Origin: Sorangium cellulosum So0157-2
Lineage (GTDB): Bacteria; Myxococcota_A; Polyangia; Polyangiales; Polyangiaceae
NCBI RefSeq assembly: GCF_000418325.1
Contig: NC_021658.1
Coordinates: 14,364,501 to 14,428,500 of the forward strand
Direction: 5' to 3'
Length of the DNA stretch: 64,000 nucleotides
How positions within the stretch are numbered: position 1 is the first letter of the stretch; the number at the start of each line of letters is the position of its first letter. The notes beneath the pieces are model-generated. The model saw nothing but the letters and a program-made list of their open reading frames with translations, had not been told where the DNA came from and did no database searches. The position numbers and the translations under genes are program-made. Positions 51,966-62,951 of this stretch are shown piece after piece.

Positions 51966-54383
51966 ATGACGACGAGCGCGGCGGCGGGGTACGAGGCGGA
52001 TCAACGGCGAGACGACCTGTCCGCGTACGCGCGGTACCTGTCCGCGATGGACGCGTCGATGCGCCAGAAGGTCGCGCTCACGGCCGCGCACCTCCTGTGC
52101 GAGGGCCGCGTCGCCGACATGGGCATGGGCTCGGGGCAGGGCAGCGCCGCGCTGGCGCTGCTCTACCCGCGCCTCGAGGTGATCGGCGTCGACATCGATC
52201 CCACGGTCATCGAGCTCGCGCGCCGCGCTCACCGGCACCCGAACCTCAGCTTCCAGCTGGGCGACATCGCCACGGCGGTCTTCCCGCCCGAGAGCCTCGA
52301 CGGGATCTTCGACTCGTCGGTGCTGCACCACGTGACGTCGTATGGCGGCTATCGCCACGCGAACGCCGCGGACGCGCTCTCGGCGCAGGTGGAGCAGCTC
52401 GCGCCGGGCGGTGTGCTGGTGGTGCGGGACTTCGTCGACCCGGGGCCGGAGCCGGTGCTGCTCGACGTGCCCGCCGACGATGGCGACGACGGCCGCGACC
52501 CCCGCAGCGCCTCGACCGCGGCGCTGCTCGAGCGGTTCGCCGGCGAGTTTCGCTCGCTGTCGCCCGAGCCCGGGTTCCCGCTGGAGCGGCTCTCCCCCGG
52601 GCCGTCCGGCGCGCTCCCCGCGCCGCGCCCCGGGTGGCGGCGGTATCGGCTCACCCACAAGCACGCGGTCGAGTTCGTGTTGCGGAAGGATTACCGCGCC
52701 GACTGGGAAGCCGAGGTCAAGGAGGAGTACACCTATTTCTCGCAAGCGCAGTTCGAGGCCCTCTTCGCCCGGCTCGGCCTGCGCGTGCTGTCGTCCACGC
52801 CGCTGCGCAACCCGTGGATCGTGCGCAACCGGTTCGCCGGCCGCTTCGAGCTGCGGGACGCCGCCGGCGCGCGGCTGCCGTATCCGCCCACGAACTACCT
52901 CATCGTCGGCGAGAAGGTGAAGGCCGGTCAGGGGGTCGCGTTCCGGCTCCGTCCGGCGGAGGGCCCTCCGCGGTTCCTGCGGATCGAGCACCACCAGGAT
53001 CGCGCCACCGGCCGGGTGTTCGACCTGGCGGCGCGGCCCCACCCCACGCTGGACATCGTGCCGTTCTTCTTCGCCGGCGAGACGGCGTACGTGCTGGCGA
53101 GGACGAGCTACCCGCGTCCGATCGCGCGCGCCTGCCGCGAGGAGACGCCGCCCCTCGACGGCAGCGGCCCGGCCGACTACCTGGCCGAGCCGATCGCGGT
53201 CGTGCAGACCGAGTTCCCGGTCGGCCACACGGTCGAGCGGGCGCTCGGGCGCGCGGCCGGCGTGCGGGCGGAGGCGATCCAGCGGATGATCCCGGGGACG
53301 ACGTACTACCCGTCGCCCGGCGGCATCCTCGAAGAGGTGCGCTCGATGCTCGTGGAGGTCGAGCCCTCGTTCGTGAACGCGCCTTCCGAGGACGTCTCCG
53401 GGTTCGGCACCTCGGGCCGCATCCGCGCGATCGAGGCGCGCCAGCTGCTGCGCGCCGCGCAGGTCGGCGGCCTGCCCGACGCGCGGCTCGAGCTGAACGT
53501 CTACGACCTGCTGGCGCGCTTCGGATTGCCATTCGGGCCGTGGATCGGCGACGACATCGCGCTGCCCGCGCTGCCCGAGGGGCCCTCCGCGCCGCCCGGA
53601 GCGGGCGCGGCAGGCGCCGCGGGCGCGAGCGCGGGCGGCGGCGCGGTGGCCGTCGTGGAGCCGACGTCGCTGCGCGCCCTGATCGAGCGCCCGAGCCGCC
53701 GGCAGTACGCGCGGGTGGACCCGAGCGCCAGCACCGGGTTCCTCGAGGTGCGGCGGGCGCGCTTCGAGGAGCTGGCCGAAGGCGGCGCCGTGGTGGCCGC
53801 GCGCGAGCTCGAGTACGTGGTGCCGCGGCCGCTCGGCGCGCTGACCGTCTCGACCGCGCTGCTCGCGCGCGCGCCGTCGGGAGAGGTGGTGCTCGGCGTG
53901 GACGACCACGATCTGCCGGCCGCCCAGAGCTTCTCGGGCAACAGCGAGCTCCTGGTCGCGCCGGCGTGGCGGCTGCCGCGGAGCGCGCGCACCCTCGCGG
54001 AGGCGGAGGCGTTCGTGCGGGCGCGGCTCCTTGTCGAGTACGGCGTCGACGCGGGCGAGGCCGTCGAGCTCGGAGGCGCCTATCGCCCCTCGGCGGGGCT
54101 GACGCCGGAGCTGGTCCATCCCATCGCCTTCGTGGTCACCGGGGTGGCCGCGGAGGCGCCGCGGGCACCGTCGGCCGCCGCGCCCCCGTCGGCCGCCACG
54201 TCCCCGTCGGCCGCCGCGCCCCCGGCCGAGCCGGTGTCCGCGCCGCCTCGGCGGCTTCACTGGGTGCCGCTGACCGCGCTTGTCGCGGGGCGGGAGCACC
54301 TGCCCGACGGTCACCTGCGGGTCGTGGCCCTGCGCGCGGCCCACGCGCTCGGCGCCGCCGTCTCGCCGCCGCGCCCGCAGTGA
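51966..54383 (+). CDS. SAM methyltransferase fused to degenerate Nudix-like domains
   Basis: An 805-residue protein. Residues 1-160 form a class I methyltransferase core (VADMGMGSGQGSAAL motif I, GVDID, LHHVT), followed by a region to about 330 whose fold I cannot place. A second region (about 350-475) contains TEFPVGHTVERAL and TYYPSPGGILEEV, which resemble the strand and loop after a Nudix box, and a third (about 590-800) has ELLVAPAWRLPRSARTLAEAE, RARLLVEYG and AYRPSAGLTPEL in the same order. Neither has a proper Nudix box GX5EX7REUXEEXGU, so both are likely degenerate. Linkers at about 530-555 and 730-755 are Ala/Pro/Ser-rich repeats. Role unknown. Confidence 0.75.
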   Translation: MTTSAAAGYEADQRRDDLSAYARYLSAMDASMRQKVALTAAHLLCEGRVADMGMGSGQGSAALALLYPRLEVIGVDIDPTVIELARRAHRHPNLSFQLGDIATAVFPPESLDGIFDSSVLHHVTSYGGYRHANAADALSAQVEQLAPGGVLVVRDFVDPGPEPVLLDVPADDGDDGRDPRSASTAALLERFAGEFRSLSPEPGFPLERLSPGPSGALPAPRPGWRRYRLTHKHAVEFVLRKDYRADWEAEVKEEYTYFSQAQFEALFARLGLRVLSSTPLRNPWIVRNRFAGRFELRDAAGARLPYPPTNYLIVGEKVKAGQGVAFRLRPAEGPPRFLRIEHHQDRATGRVFDLAARPHPTLDIVPFFFAGETAYVLARTSYPRPIARACREETPPLDGSGPADYLAEPIAVVQTEFPVGHTVERALGRAAGVRAEAIQRMIPGTTYYPSPGGILEEVRSMLVEVEPSFVNAPSEDVSGFGTSGRIRAIEARQLLRAAQVGGLPDARLELNVYDLLARFGLPFGPWIGDDIALPALPEGPSAPPGAGAAGAAGASAGGGAVAVVEPTSLRALIERPSRRQYARVDPSASTGFLEVRRARFEELAEGGAVVAARELEYVVPRPLGALTVSTALLARAPSGEVVLGVDDHDLPAAQSFSGNSELLVAPAWRLPRSARTLAEAEAFVRARLLVEYGVDAGEAVELGGAYRPSAGLTPELVHPIAFVVTGVAAEAPRAPSAAAPPSAATSPSAAAPPAEPVSAPPRRLHWVPLTALVAGREHLPDGHLRVVALRAAHALGAAVSPPRPQ

Positions 54384-54812
54384 TGGATTCCCCGCTGCCG
54401 AGCGGGTGAGCCGACGGCGGGCACGCATCGGGTGCTCTCGTCACGGTATTTCGGGGAGCGATCGGGCGCGATCTCGGGTTGTCGCGGGCGGAAGATCGCC
54501 TGCGCGCCGCGCCGGCGCGCGAAACGGACCCACTTTATCGAGCCGCGGATGACCGCAGGACGCGCGCCGAGCGCACATGTCGATTGCGTTCCAGCTGCCT
54601 GATGCCTGGACGCAGCAATCGCGCGCGATGGACGGCGGTCTCGAGACCTCAGCTGCATTCGCGCGCCGCGCTCTTTTGAGCGCAATCAGCGCGTCTTCGC
54701 GCGATGCGGCGCAGGGCTGACGCATCGAATGGCTGGCACGCGGGGCGCTTACAGCGACGCACATCGCCGGCGATCGGCCGCCCCCCGCAGCGCACAGCGG
54801 GACGGAAAACCC
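54384..54812. other. Intergenic region with no recognised gene
   Basis: A 429-bp stretch of somewhat lower G+C between the methyltransferase gene and the zinc-ribbon gene. ORFs in it lack ribosome sites or family features. No repeat, promoter or terminator was recognised with confidence. Confidence 0.5.
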
Positions 54813-55499
54813 ATGGACCTTATGAGCAATTCCCTGAAGATCGCGATGGCGGGCCTCAGGCCCGCGAGCCGCTCCGTCCGACGCGAGGCGCTCGGGCAGG
54901 GCGTTCGAGCCGGCGCCGGGCGGGCCAGCTCGTTCGTCGCGCTGCGGGCGCGCCTGCTCGCGAGCCCCAGCCTGGCCGGCGCGCTCAGCTTCATGCAGGT
55001 CACCACCCGTTCGTGGGAGCCCCACGAGCTCGCGGCGTGGCTCCACGAGCATGTGGTCGAGCCCGGCTGGATGAAGGCCCCTCGCGCGCTGCGCGAGCCG
55101 GGCGCGGCGACCGTGGAGCTCTGCGAGCTCGACGAGCGGCACCGCGAGGTCGCGGCGCTCACCGGATGTGCGCGCCGGCGCGTGGCGCTCGCGCTGCTCG
55201 ATTTCGTGGCGCCGAACCCCGATCGCGGGTTCCTCCGCGCAGCGCTGTACAGCGCGCGCGTGCGGTGGAGCGTCGTCGAAGGCCGCTCGGGCTGGATCCC
55301 GGCGCCGCGCGAGAGCGACCTCCTGAGCGACATCGTGCTCAGCCTGTTCGCCGCGGAGATCCTCTCGGACGCGGAGCTCTACCGGAGCCACATGACCGTC
55401 TGCGCTGGCTGCGGCCGGGTCGCGTTCGCGCAGGAGCCGCGGCCGCGCGGCGCGGGCTGCCCGCGCTGCGACGGCGAGGTCAGGTGGCAGTCGCGCTGA
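54813..55499 (+). CDS. Zinc-ribbon protein of unknown function
   Basis: A 228-residue protein I do not recognise. Its last 35 residues hold a zinc-ribbon pair CAGC and CPRC (VCAGCGRVAFAQ..., GCPRCDGEVRW), and the rest is helical with segments such as LAAWLHEHVVEPGWMKAP, HREVAALTGCARRRVALAL and SDLLSDIVLSLFAAEIL. The ATG at 54813 was chosen; upstream in-frame residues are Arg/Ala-rich. No signal peptide. It is probably a DNA-, RNA- or protein-binding factor. It precedes the phytanoyl-CoA-dioxygenase-like gene after a 165-bp gap. Confidence 0.65.
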   Translation: MDLMSNSLKIAMAGLRPASRSVRREALGQGVRAGAGRASSFVALRARLLASPSLAGALSFMQVTTRSWEPHELAAWLHEHVVEPGWMKAPRALREPGAATVELCELDERHREVAALTGCARRRVALALLDFVAPNPDRGFLRAALYSARVRWSVVEGRSGWIPAPRESDLLSDIVLSLFAAEILSDAELYRSHMTVCAGCGRVAFAQEPRPRGAGCPRCDGEVRWQSR

Positions 55500-55664
55500 C
55501 AGCGAGGAATCGGCGCTGCCGATGCGGAGTCCTGCGGACATCGAGCGGGATGAGAGCGCTCGTCCGTCCCGCGCGTGCTCCAGCTGTCTGACGCGGCGAG
55601 CTCTCTTTCGAAGACGACGATTCCGGGGAAGGTGGGGTCGTCGCGAATCTGCAGAGGGCGAGTG

Positions 55665-56516
55665 ATGAGCTTGACGACTCGGAGGGAGCCACTCCAAGCT
55701 TGGCGCCGAGCTATGAACCACGCCCGCCGCACCAGCGCCGAATTGGATGAGCTTGCCCACGCAGCGCAGCGCGATGGGTTCTGTTTGATCAAGAGCCTCA
55801 TCCCGAAGAGCCTGCTGCTCTCGTGGCGTGAGGCCTTCGCGCCGCTCCTCGACGCGCACGTCGCGCGCGAGGGGCACCTCAAGAACCGGGGGCCCGGGCG
55901 GTATTACGTCACGCTCCCGTTCAAAGCCCCCTTCGCGGAGCCGCGCATCTACGAAGACGAGACGATCCTGGGCGTCGTCGAGCGCCTGATCGGCGCCGAC
56001 ATGACCATGGTCCAGCTCGCGACCGACACCCCGCTCCTCGGGTCCGATTACCAGGACGTCCACCGCGACACGCCGCCGCTCTTCCCGGAGACCGGCAGGG
56101 AGACGCCTGCATTCCAGCTCGCCGTCAACTTCCCCCTGGTCGACGTCACCGCCGAGAACGGCCCGATCGAGATCGCCCGTGGCACGCACATGCTCTCCAA
56201 GGCCGAGGGGATGCGGCGCCTCGAGCAGGGCGAGGTCGCGCTCGAGCCGATCCCCATGGAGCTCGGCGACGTCATGGTCCGCGACGTCCGCGGCCTGCAT
56301 CGCGGGACCCCGAACCGCTCGCGCGAGCCGCGGCCCATGGTCGTCATCGGCTACAGCCGCCGCTGGCTCTTCCGGCCGGAGGTCTCGATCCGGGTGCCCC
56401 GCGAGAGCCTCCCCCACCTGTCGGAGCGGGCGAAGCGCATGCTCCGCTTCAACCCGATCGTCGAGTCGCTCGACGGGCCCGACGAGACCGAGGTCTACCA
56501 GGCCTTCGCCTATTGA
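55665..56516 (+). CDS. Phytanoyl-CoA dioxygenase (PhyH) family protein
   Basis: A 283-residue 2-oxoglutarate/Fe(II)-dependent dioxygenase. The iron triad is suggested by HRDTPP (His and Asp of HxD) and the later RGLHRGTPNRS (distal His, with Arg likely binding 2-oxoglutarate), and NGPIEIARGTHM is the typical strand before it. The start of the catalytic domain is DGFCLIKSLIPKSLLLSW. Members hydroxylate aliphatic or secondary-metabolite substrates. The ATG at 55665 follows the purine-rich GAGGGCGAG, but the ATG at 55713 (MNHARR) is a plausible alternative. No biosynthetic partners are visible nearby. Confidence 0.85.
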   Translation: MSLTTRREPLQAWRRAMNHARRTSAELDELAHAAQRDGFCLIKSLIPKSLLLSWREAFAPLLDAHVAREGHLKNRGPGRYYVTLPFKAPFAEPRIYEDETILGVVERLIGADMTMVQLATDTPLLGSDYQDVHRDTPPLFPETGRETPAFQLAVNFPLVDVTAENGPIEIARGTHMLSKAEGMRRLEQGEVALEPIPMELGDVMVRDVRGLHRGTPNRSREPRPMVVIGYSRRWLFRPEVSIRVPRESLPHLSERAKRMLRFNPIVESLDGPDETEVYQAFAY

Positions 56517-56552
56517 CCCGCGCGGTCGCGCGCCCGGACCGCCCGCTTCCAC

Positions 56553-56717
56553 GGCGCGATATGGTTCGTTAGCCTATCTCACTATCACCGCCGTCTGCGC
56601 GCATGACGTGTGCGACCGCCCGCTCCTTTGACCGCTCCTGGAGGGGCCGCCGCGTGGCGCGATATGGTTCGTTAGCTTAACTATCAACGCTGTCTGCGAG
56701 CGTGACGTGTGCGACCG
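56553..56717. repeat. Direct repeat containing a copy of the miaA 3' end
   Basis: Two copies of about 62-66 bp, at 56553-56618 and 56656-56717, both begin GGCGCGATATGGTTCGTTAGC and end CGTGTGCGACCG; the second has a 4-bp deletion in the middle and scattered substitutions. The right copy contains the last codons and stop of miaA on the minus strand; the left is a decayed duplicate downstream of it. Confidence 0.85.
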
Positions 56718-57632
56718 GCTGATCCCTCAGCCAGGTGCGCTGCCGCCGCACGAAGACGCGCGTGGAGCGCACGATGGCCGGCGCGAGCTCCGCGGCGGGC
56801 AGGCCGCCCTCCAGGTGCTCCCGCGCCTCCCGGTAGCCCACCGAGCCCATCGCCCGCGCGCCGCCGTAGCCGCGCGCCAGGAGCGAGCGGACCTCGTCCA
56901 CCCAGCCCTGCTCCAGCCACGCGGAGACGCGCGCCTCGATGCGGCGGTCGAGCTCGGCGCGGTCCCGGTGCACCGCGAGCAGGCGCGCGGCGTGGCGGCG
57001 CTCCCGGAAGCCGTGCTCGGCGTGCCACGCGCTCTGCGTCCGGCCCGAGCGCTCGTAGATCTCCAGCGCCCGGCTCACGCGCACGAGATCGTTCGGCGCG
57101 AGGCGCGCCGCGCTCGCCGGATCCACCTCGGCCAGGCGCGCGTGGAGCGCAGCGCGCCCCTCGGCCTCGGCGATCGCGCGGTGGCGCGCCCGCACCTCGG
57201 GGTCGGCGGGCGGCGCCGGCGACAGGCCAAAGAGCAGCGCCTTCACCCACAGGAACGTGCCGCCGCAGACGATGGGCACCCGGCCCCGGCCGCGGATATC
57301 GGCGATCGCCGCCTCCGCGAGCTCCGCGAAGCGCTGGGCGTCGATCGCCTCCAGCGGATCGGCTGCGTCGATCAGGTGGTGCGGCGCGCGCGCCCGCTCG
57401 GCGGGCGTCGGCTTGCCGGAGCCGAGGTCGAACTCCCGGTAGATCTGCACGCTGTCGGCGCTCACCACCTCGCCGCCGAAGCGCTCCGCGAGCCGGATCG
57501 CGAGCTCGGTCTTGCCGCTCGCCGTCGGGCCGACCACGACGAGCAGCTCGCCCGGCGACGGCGGCGCGATCGTCTCCCACGGCGGCGCGGCGGCCGCGCT
57601 CGCCTCCGGGGCGAGCCCGCGCTCGGCCTCGA

Positions 57633-57636
<4 letters not shown>
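56677..57636 (-). CDS. miaA: tRNA dimethylallyltransferase
   Basis: Transfers a dimethylallyl group from DMAPP to A37 of tRNAs reading UNN codons. The 319-residue protein has the P-loop VVVGPTASGKTELAIRLAE, the substrate-binding SADSVQIYREFDLGSGKPT, PHHLIDAADPLE, and the tail WLRDQPVAHVTLADSVDS. The GTG start overlaps the mutL stop (GTGA, 57633-57636), so the two genes are translationally coupled. Its 3' end lies inside a short direct repeat. Miscoding repair and tRNA modification genes mutL-miaA are often paired in proteobacteria. Confidence 0.95.
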
Positions 57637-59767
<2,131 letters not shown>

Positions 59768-59771
<4 letters not shown>

Positions 59772-60439
59772 GGCTCTTCGCCGGGGTCGACCGTCGTCCG
59801 GGCGACCGCCTGGAAGTAGAGCTTGGTGCGCTCCCGCGTCAGCGCCAGCGCGGCGGAGCCGAGGATGGCCAGCTCGAAGATCACGAAGCGCACCCGCTCG
59901 GCGGTCCACCAGAGGCCCGGGTTCGTGAGGCCGGCGCGCTCGGGGACGTCCGGCGGCAGGAGCGCCCCCGCCTGCGCCACCATGTCGATCCACGCGCCGC
60001 GGACGCCCCGGGTGAGCGCGTAATCGACCGCGGCGAAGGCCAGGTTGGCGAGGAGGACCTGGAGCACGAAGCCGCGCGTGCCGGGCCGCCCGCCGAGCGC
60101 CAGGCCGCTCGCGACGACGAGCAGCCCGCCGAGGAGCACCTTGCCGATGCTGAGCGGGAAGGAGACGTCCTGGTACAGGCTGAGGGCGCGCGCCTGGGCC
60201 GCCTCGAGCACCAGGTACGTGAACTGGAATGCCTCCCCCTGGTCGCGTGCTTGCTGGGCGACGGCCATCACGTCGGGGGCCATGCCGCCGCGCAGGTACA
60301 TGGCCGTCCCGCACCCCGCCATGAAGCCGCGCACGCCGATGAGCCAGGTGAGCAGCATGGTGGCCACCAGGTACCAGGGGCGCAGCGAGCGCGGGCGCGG
60401 GGGGCGGTGCGAGTCCACGTGGAGGCTGCCGTGTAGCAC
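59768..60439 (-). CDS. Four-helix membrane protein coupled to mutL
   Basis: A 223-residue protein with four predicted membrane helices: WYLVATMLLTWLIGVRGFMA, IGKVLLGGLLVVASGLALG, FVLQVLLANLAFAAVDYALT and VRFVIFELAILGSAALAL. No known family motif was recognised. The start is a GTG with GGAG just upstream; the basic His/Arg/Pro-rich residues before the first helix suggest a cytoplasmic N-terminus. Its stop overlaps the mutL ATG, giving the operon order: this gene, mutL, miaA. It may be unrelated in function to mismatch repair. Confidence 0.7.
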
Positions 60440-60583
60440 GTTCTCCGATCCCGCGCGCTCTCTTCCATACCTGCTTACCTGCGGATTGCGGAGCGGGTAG
60501 CCTCGGATCGCGAGGTGCCTGCGCGCCGGCGCAGGTGGCGCGGTGCGGCGGGCCTGTACTAGAACTTCGAGGACGAGGTCCTG

Positions 60584-61879
60584 GTGGCGAAGAGCAAGAG
60601 CGAGCCGCGAACGAAGCGAACGAAGGGGACCGGTGCGCCGCAGCCGGCGGGGGCGGCGGAGGCGGGCCCGCTGCCCGGGCCGGAGGACGAAGGCGCGGAC
60701 CCGAGCGCGGGCACGGACGAGGTCGCGGACGCGGCCCCCCGGCCCGCCGCGAAGCGCCGCGCGCGCTCCGCGGCGAAGAACGCCGGCGGCGCGCGCGCCG
60801 AGGCGCAGCCCGCGGCCAGCGACGACGACGGCGCGCGCGACGACGAGGACGAGGGGGACGCCCCGCCCGAGAGCGGCGCCGCGCCGGCCGGCGACGTCGA
60901 CGAGGGGGACGTCGTGGAGGTCGTCGGCGAGGTCATCGAAGACGCGAGCCTCGACGTGAACGACATCGAGCTCCCGCGCTCCGCGCGCGCCGGCGCCGCC
61001 GGCGGGGGGCGCGGCGGCGACGCGGCGCTGTCGCGCACGGACCCGCTCCAGGCCTACCTGCGCGAGGTGCAGCGCCACCCGCTGCTCACGGCGGACGAGG
61101 AGAAGGAGCTGACGATCAAGTACTCGAAGACGCAGGACGTCGCGACCGCCGCGCGGCTCGTGACGGCGAACCTGCGGCTCGTGGTCAAGCTCGCGTACGA
61201 GTACCGGCGCGCCTACAAGAACATCATGGACCTCATCCAGGAGGGGAACATCGGCCTGATGCAGGCCGTGAAGCGCTACGACCCGTACCGCGGCGTGAAG
61301 CTCTCCTCGTACGCGGCGTGGTGGATCCGCGCGTACATCCTGCGCTTCATCCTCAACAACTGGCGCCTCGTGAAGCTCGGCACGACGCAGGCGCAGCGGA
61401 AGCTCTTCTTCAACCTCAACAAGGAGAAGGCGAAGCTCTCGGCGATGGGCATCGAGCCGACGGCGGCGGAGATCGCGAAGCGCCTCTCGGTCGAGGAGAA
61501 GGAGGTGGTCGACATGGACCGCCGCCTCGCGAGCGGCGAGGCGTCGCTCGACGCCCCGGTCGGCGATCTCGAGGGCCGGACGATCCCGCGCGTCGAGCTG
61601 CTCGTCTCGTCGGGGGCGAGCCCGGACAGCGCGTTCGAGGCGAGCGAGATGGGGATGCTCGTCCACGACCGGCTCTCGAAGTTCCGCGAGACGCTGAAGG
61701 GCAAGGACGTGATCATCTTCGACAAGCGCATGGCCGCGGAGGATCCGCTCACGCTCCAGGAGCTCGGCAACGAGTTCGGCATCTCGCGCGAGCGCGTGCG
61801 CCAGCTCGAGGCGCGGCTCCAGTCGAAGCTGCGGACGTACCTGCAAGAGGAGCTCGGCGACGCCGTCGAAGCGGACTAG
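60584..61879 (+). CDS. rpoH: RNA polymerase sigma factor of the RpoH (sigma-32) type
   Basis: A 431-residue sigma-70 family factor of the heat-shock branch. A disordered, Glu/Asp/Ala-rich extension (1-150) precedes DPLQAYLREVQRHPLLT. Region 2 reads NIMDLIQEGNIGLMQAVKRYDPYRGVKLSSYAAWWIRA, and the RpoH box AQRKLFFNLNK lies near 265-276. Region 4.2 is LGISRERVRQLE-like (GISRERVRQLEARLQSKL). The start is GTG with GAGG/GAGG just before. Expected to drive chaperone-type genes such as dnaK. The acidic N-terminal extension is unusual for RpoH and may be regulatory. It is divergent from the membrane protein-mutL operon. Confidence 0.9.
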   Translation: MAKSKSEPRTKRTKGTGAPQPAGAAEAGPLPGPEDEGADPSAGTDEVADAAPRPAAKRRARSAAKNAGGARAEAQPAASDDDGARDDEDEGDAPPESGAAPAGDVDEGDVVEVVGEVIEDASLDVNDIELPRSARAGAAGGGRGGDAALSRTDPLQAYLREVQRHPLLTADEEKELTIKYSKTQDVATAARLVTANLRLVVKLAYEYRRAYKNIMDLIQEGNIGLMQAVKRYDPYRGVKLSSYAAWWIRAYILRFILNNWRLVKLGTTQAQRKLFFNLNKEKAKLSAMGIEPTAAEIAKRLSVEEKEVVDMDRRLASGEASLDAPVGDLEGRTIPRVELLVSSGASPDSAFEASEMGMLVHDRLSKFRETLKGKDVIIFDKRMAAEDPLTLQELGNEFGISRERVRQLEARLQSKLRTYLQEELGDAVEAD

Positions 61880-61882
61880 GCC

Positions 61883-62749
61883 TTGTCGACCGTCGGCGAG
61901 CAGGGCGGGGCGAGCGATCGCGGGTGCCTCTACGTGGTGGCGACGCCGATCGGCAACCTCGGCGACATCACGCTGCGCGCGGTCGAGACGCTGCGCGCGG
62001 CGGACCGGATCCTCGCCGAGGACACGCGGCGCGCCCGCGCGCTGCTCGGCCACCTCGGCGTCTCGGGCAAGCCGGTCGACCGCTTCGACGCGCACGCCTC
62101 CGAGGCGGACGCCGCGCGGGCGGCCGCGCGGCTCGCCGCTGGCGAGTCGATCGCCTTCATGACCGACGCCGGCACGCCGGTCGTGAGCGATCCGGGGACG
62201 GCGCTCGTGCGCGCGGCCAAGGACGCCGGGGCGCGCGTCGTGGCGATCCCAGGGCCGAGCGCGGTGATGGCCGCGGTGAGCGCGTCGGGGCTCGTGACCG
62301 GGGGCTTCCGCTTCGTGGGGTTCTTGCCCCGCGGCGGGCGCGAGCGGCGCGAGGCGCTGGCCGTCGTCACGTCGACGCCGGAGGCGGTGGTGCTGTTCGA
62401 GTCGCCGCGGCGCTTCCGCGAGACGCTGGCCGAGCTGGCCGAGCGCATGCGCGGCCGCCGAGCGGTCGTCGCGCGCGAGCTGACGAAGGTGCACGAGGAG
62501 ATCCTGGGCGGCACCGTGGAGGAGCTCGCGGCGCTCGAGCGGGAGTGGCTCGGCGAGATCACGCTGGTGCTCGCGCCCGCCGAGCCGGCCGCGGAGGGCG
62601 CGCGCCCGAGCGACGAGGAGCTCGACGCGCGCATCGACCGCGAGCTCGCCCAGGGGAGGCGGGCGAAGCACATCGCCGAGGAGCTGTCGGTCGAGCTCGG
62701 GCTCCCCCGTCGCGAGCTCTACGCGCGGACGGTGGCGCGGCGGGGGTAG
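61883..62749 (+). CDS. rsmI: 16S rRNA 2'-O-ribose C1402 methyltransferase
   Basis: Methylates C1402 of 16S rRNA in the decoding site. The 288-residue protein has the tetrapyrrole-methylase-like fold with LYVVATPIGNLGDITLRA, AEDTRRARALL, FMTDAGTPVVSDPG and VAIPGPSAVMAAV, and later FESPRRFRETL and RELTKVHEE. It starts at TTG 61883, 4 bp after the sigma factor stop, suggesting an operon with it. The family length is about 280-290, matching this start. Confidence 0.94.
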   Translation: MSTVGEQGGASDRGCLYVVATPIGNLGDITLRAVETLRAADRILAEDTRRARALLGHLGVSGKPVDRFDAHASEADAARAAARLAAGESIAFMTDAGTPVVSDPGTALVRAAKDAGARVVAIPGPSAVMAAVSASGLVTGGFRFVGFLPRGGRERREALAVVTSTPEAVVLFESPRRFRETLAELAERMRGRRAVVARELTKVHEEILGGTVEELAALEREWLGEITLVLAPAEPAAEGARPSDEELDARIDRELAQGRRAKHIAEELSVELGLPRRELYARTVARRG

Positions 62750-62752
62750 AGC

Positions 62753-62917
62753 GAGAAAAAACGCCAAGGCGCCAAGGCGCAAAGACGCAAAAAAGAGAAG
62801 AGATTGACGGAGAAGCGTCCCGGTGAGCAGCGGACGCTGTCTCTCATGTGTTTTTTGCGCCTTTGCGCCTTTGCGCCTTTGCGCCTTTGCGCCTTTGCGC
62901 CTTGGCGTTTTTTTCTC
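62753..62917. repeat. Palindromic GCGCCTTT-type repeat element
   Basis: The left part GAGAAAAAACGCCAAGGCGC... (from 62753) is complementary to the right part ...GCGCCTTGGCGTTTTTTTCTC (to 62917). The right arm holds about six tandem TTTGCGCC octamers, more than the left arm can match, so copy number has changed since the arms were symmetrical. It sits between convergent rsmI and the nucleotidyltransferase gene and resembles the element at 19417-19508. Confidence 0.85.
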
Positions 62918-62951
62918 TCCTCTCACTGCTCCGAAGAGGCGCGCCGCTTGG

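Noticed and set aside
51888..54428. An 846-residue antisense ORF over the methyltransferase-Nudix gene
   Set aside because: Arg/His/Gly-rich composition typical of antisense frames in high-G+C DNA; the sense frame has methyltransferase motifs.
62753..62917. CRISPR-like array at the octamer repeats
   Set aside because: Units are 8 bp with no spacers and lie in a palindrome; no cas genes nearby.
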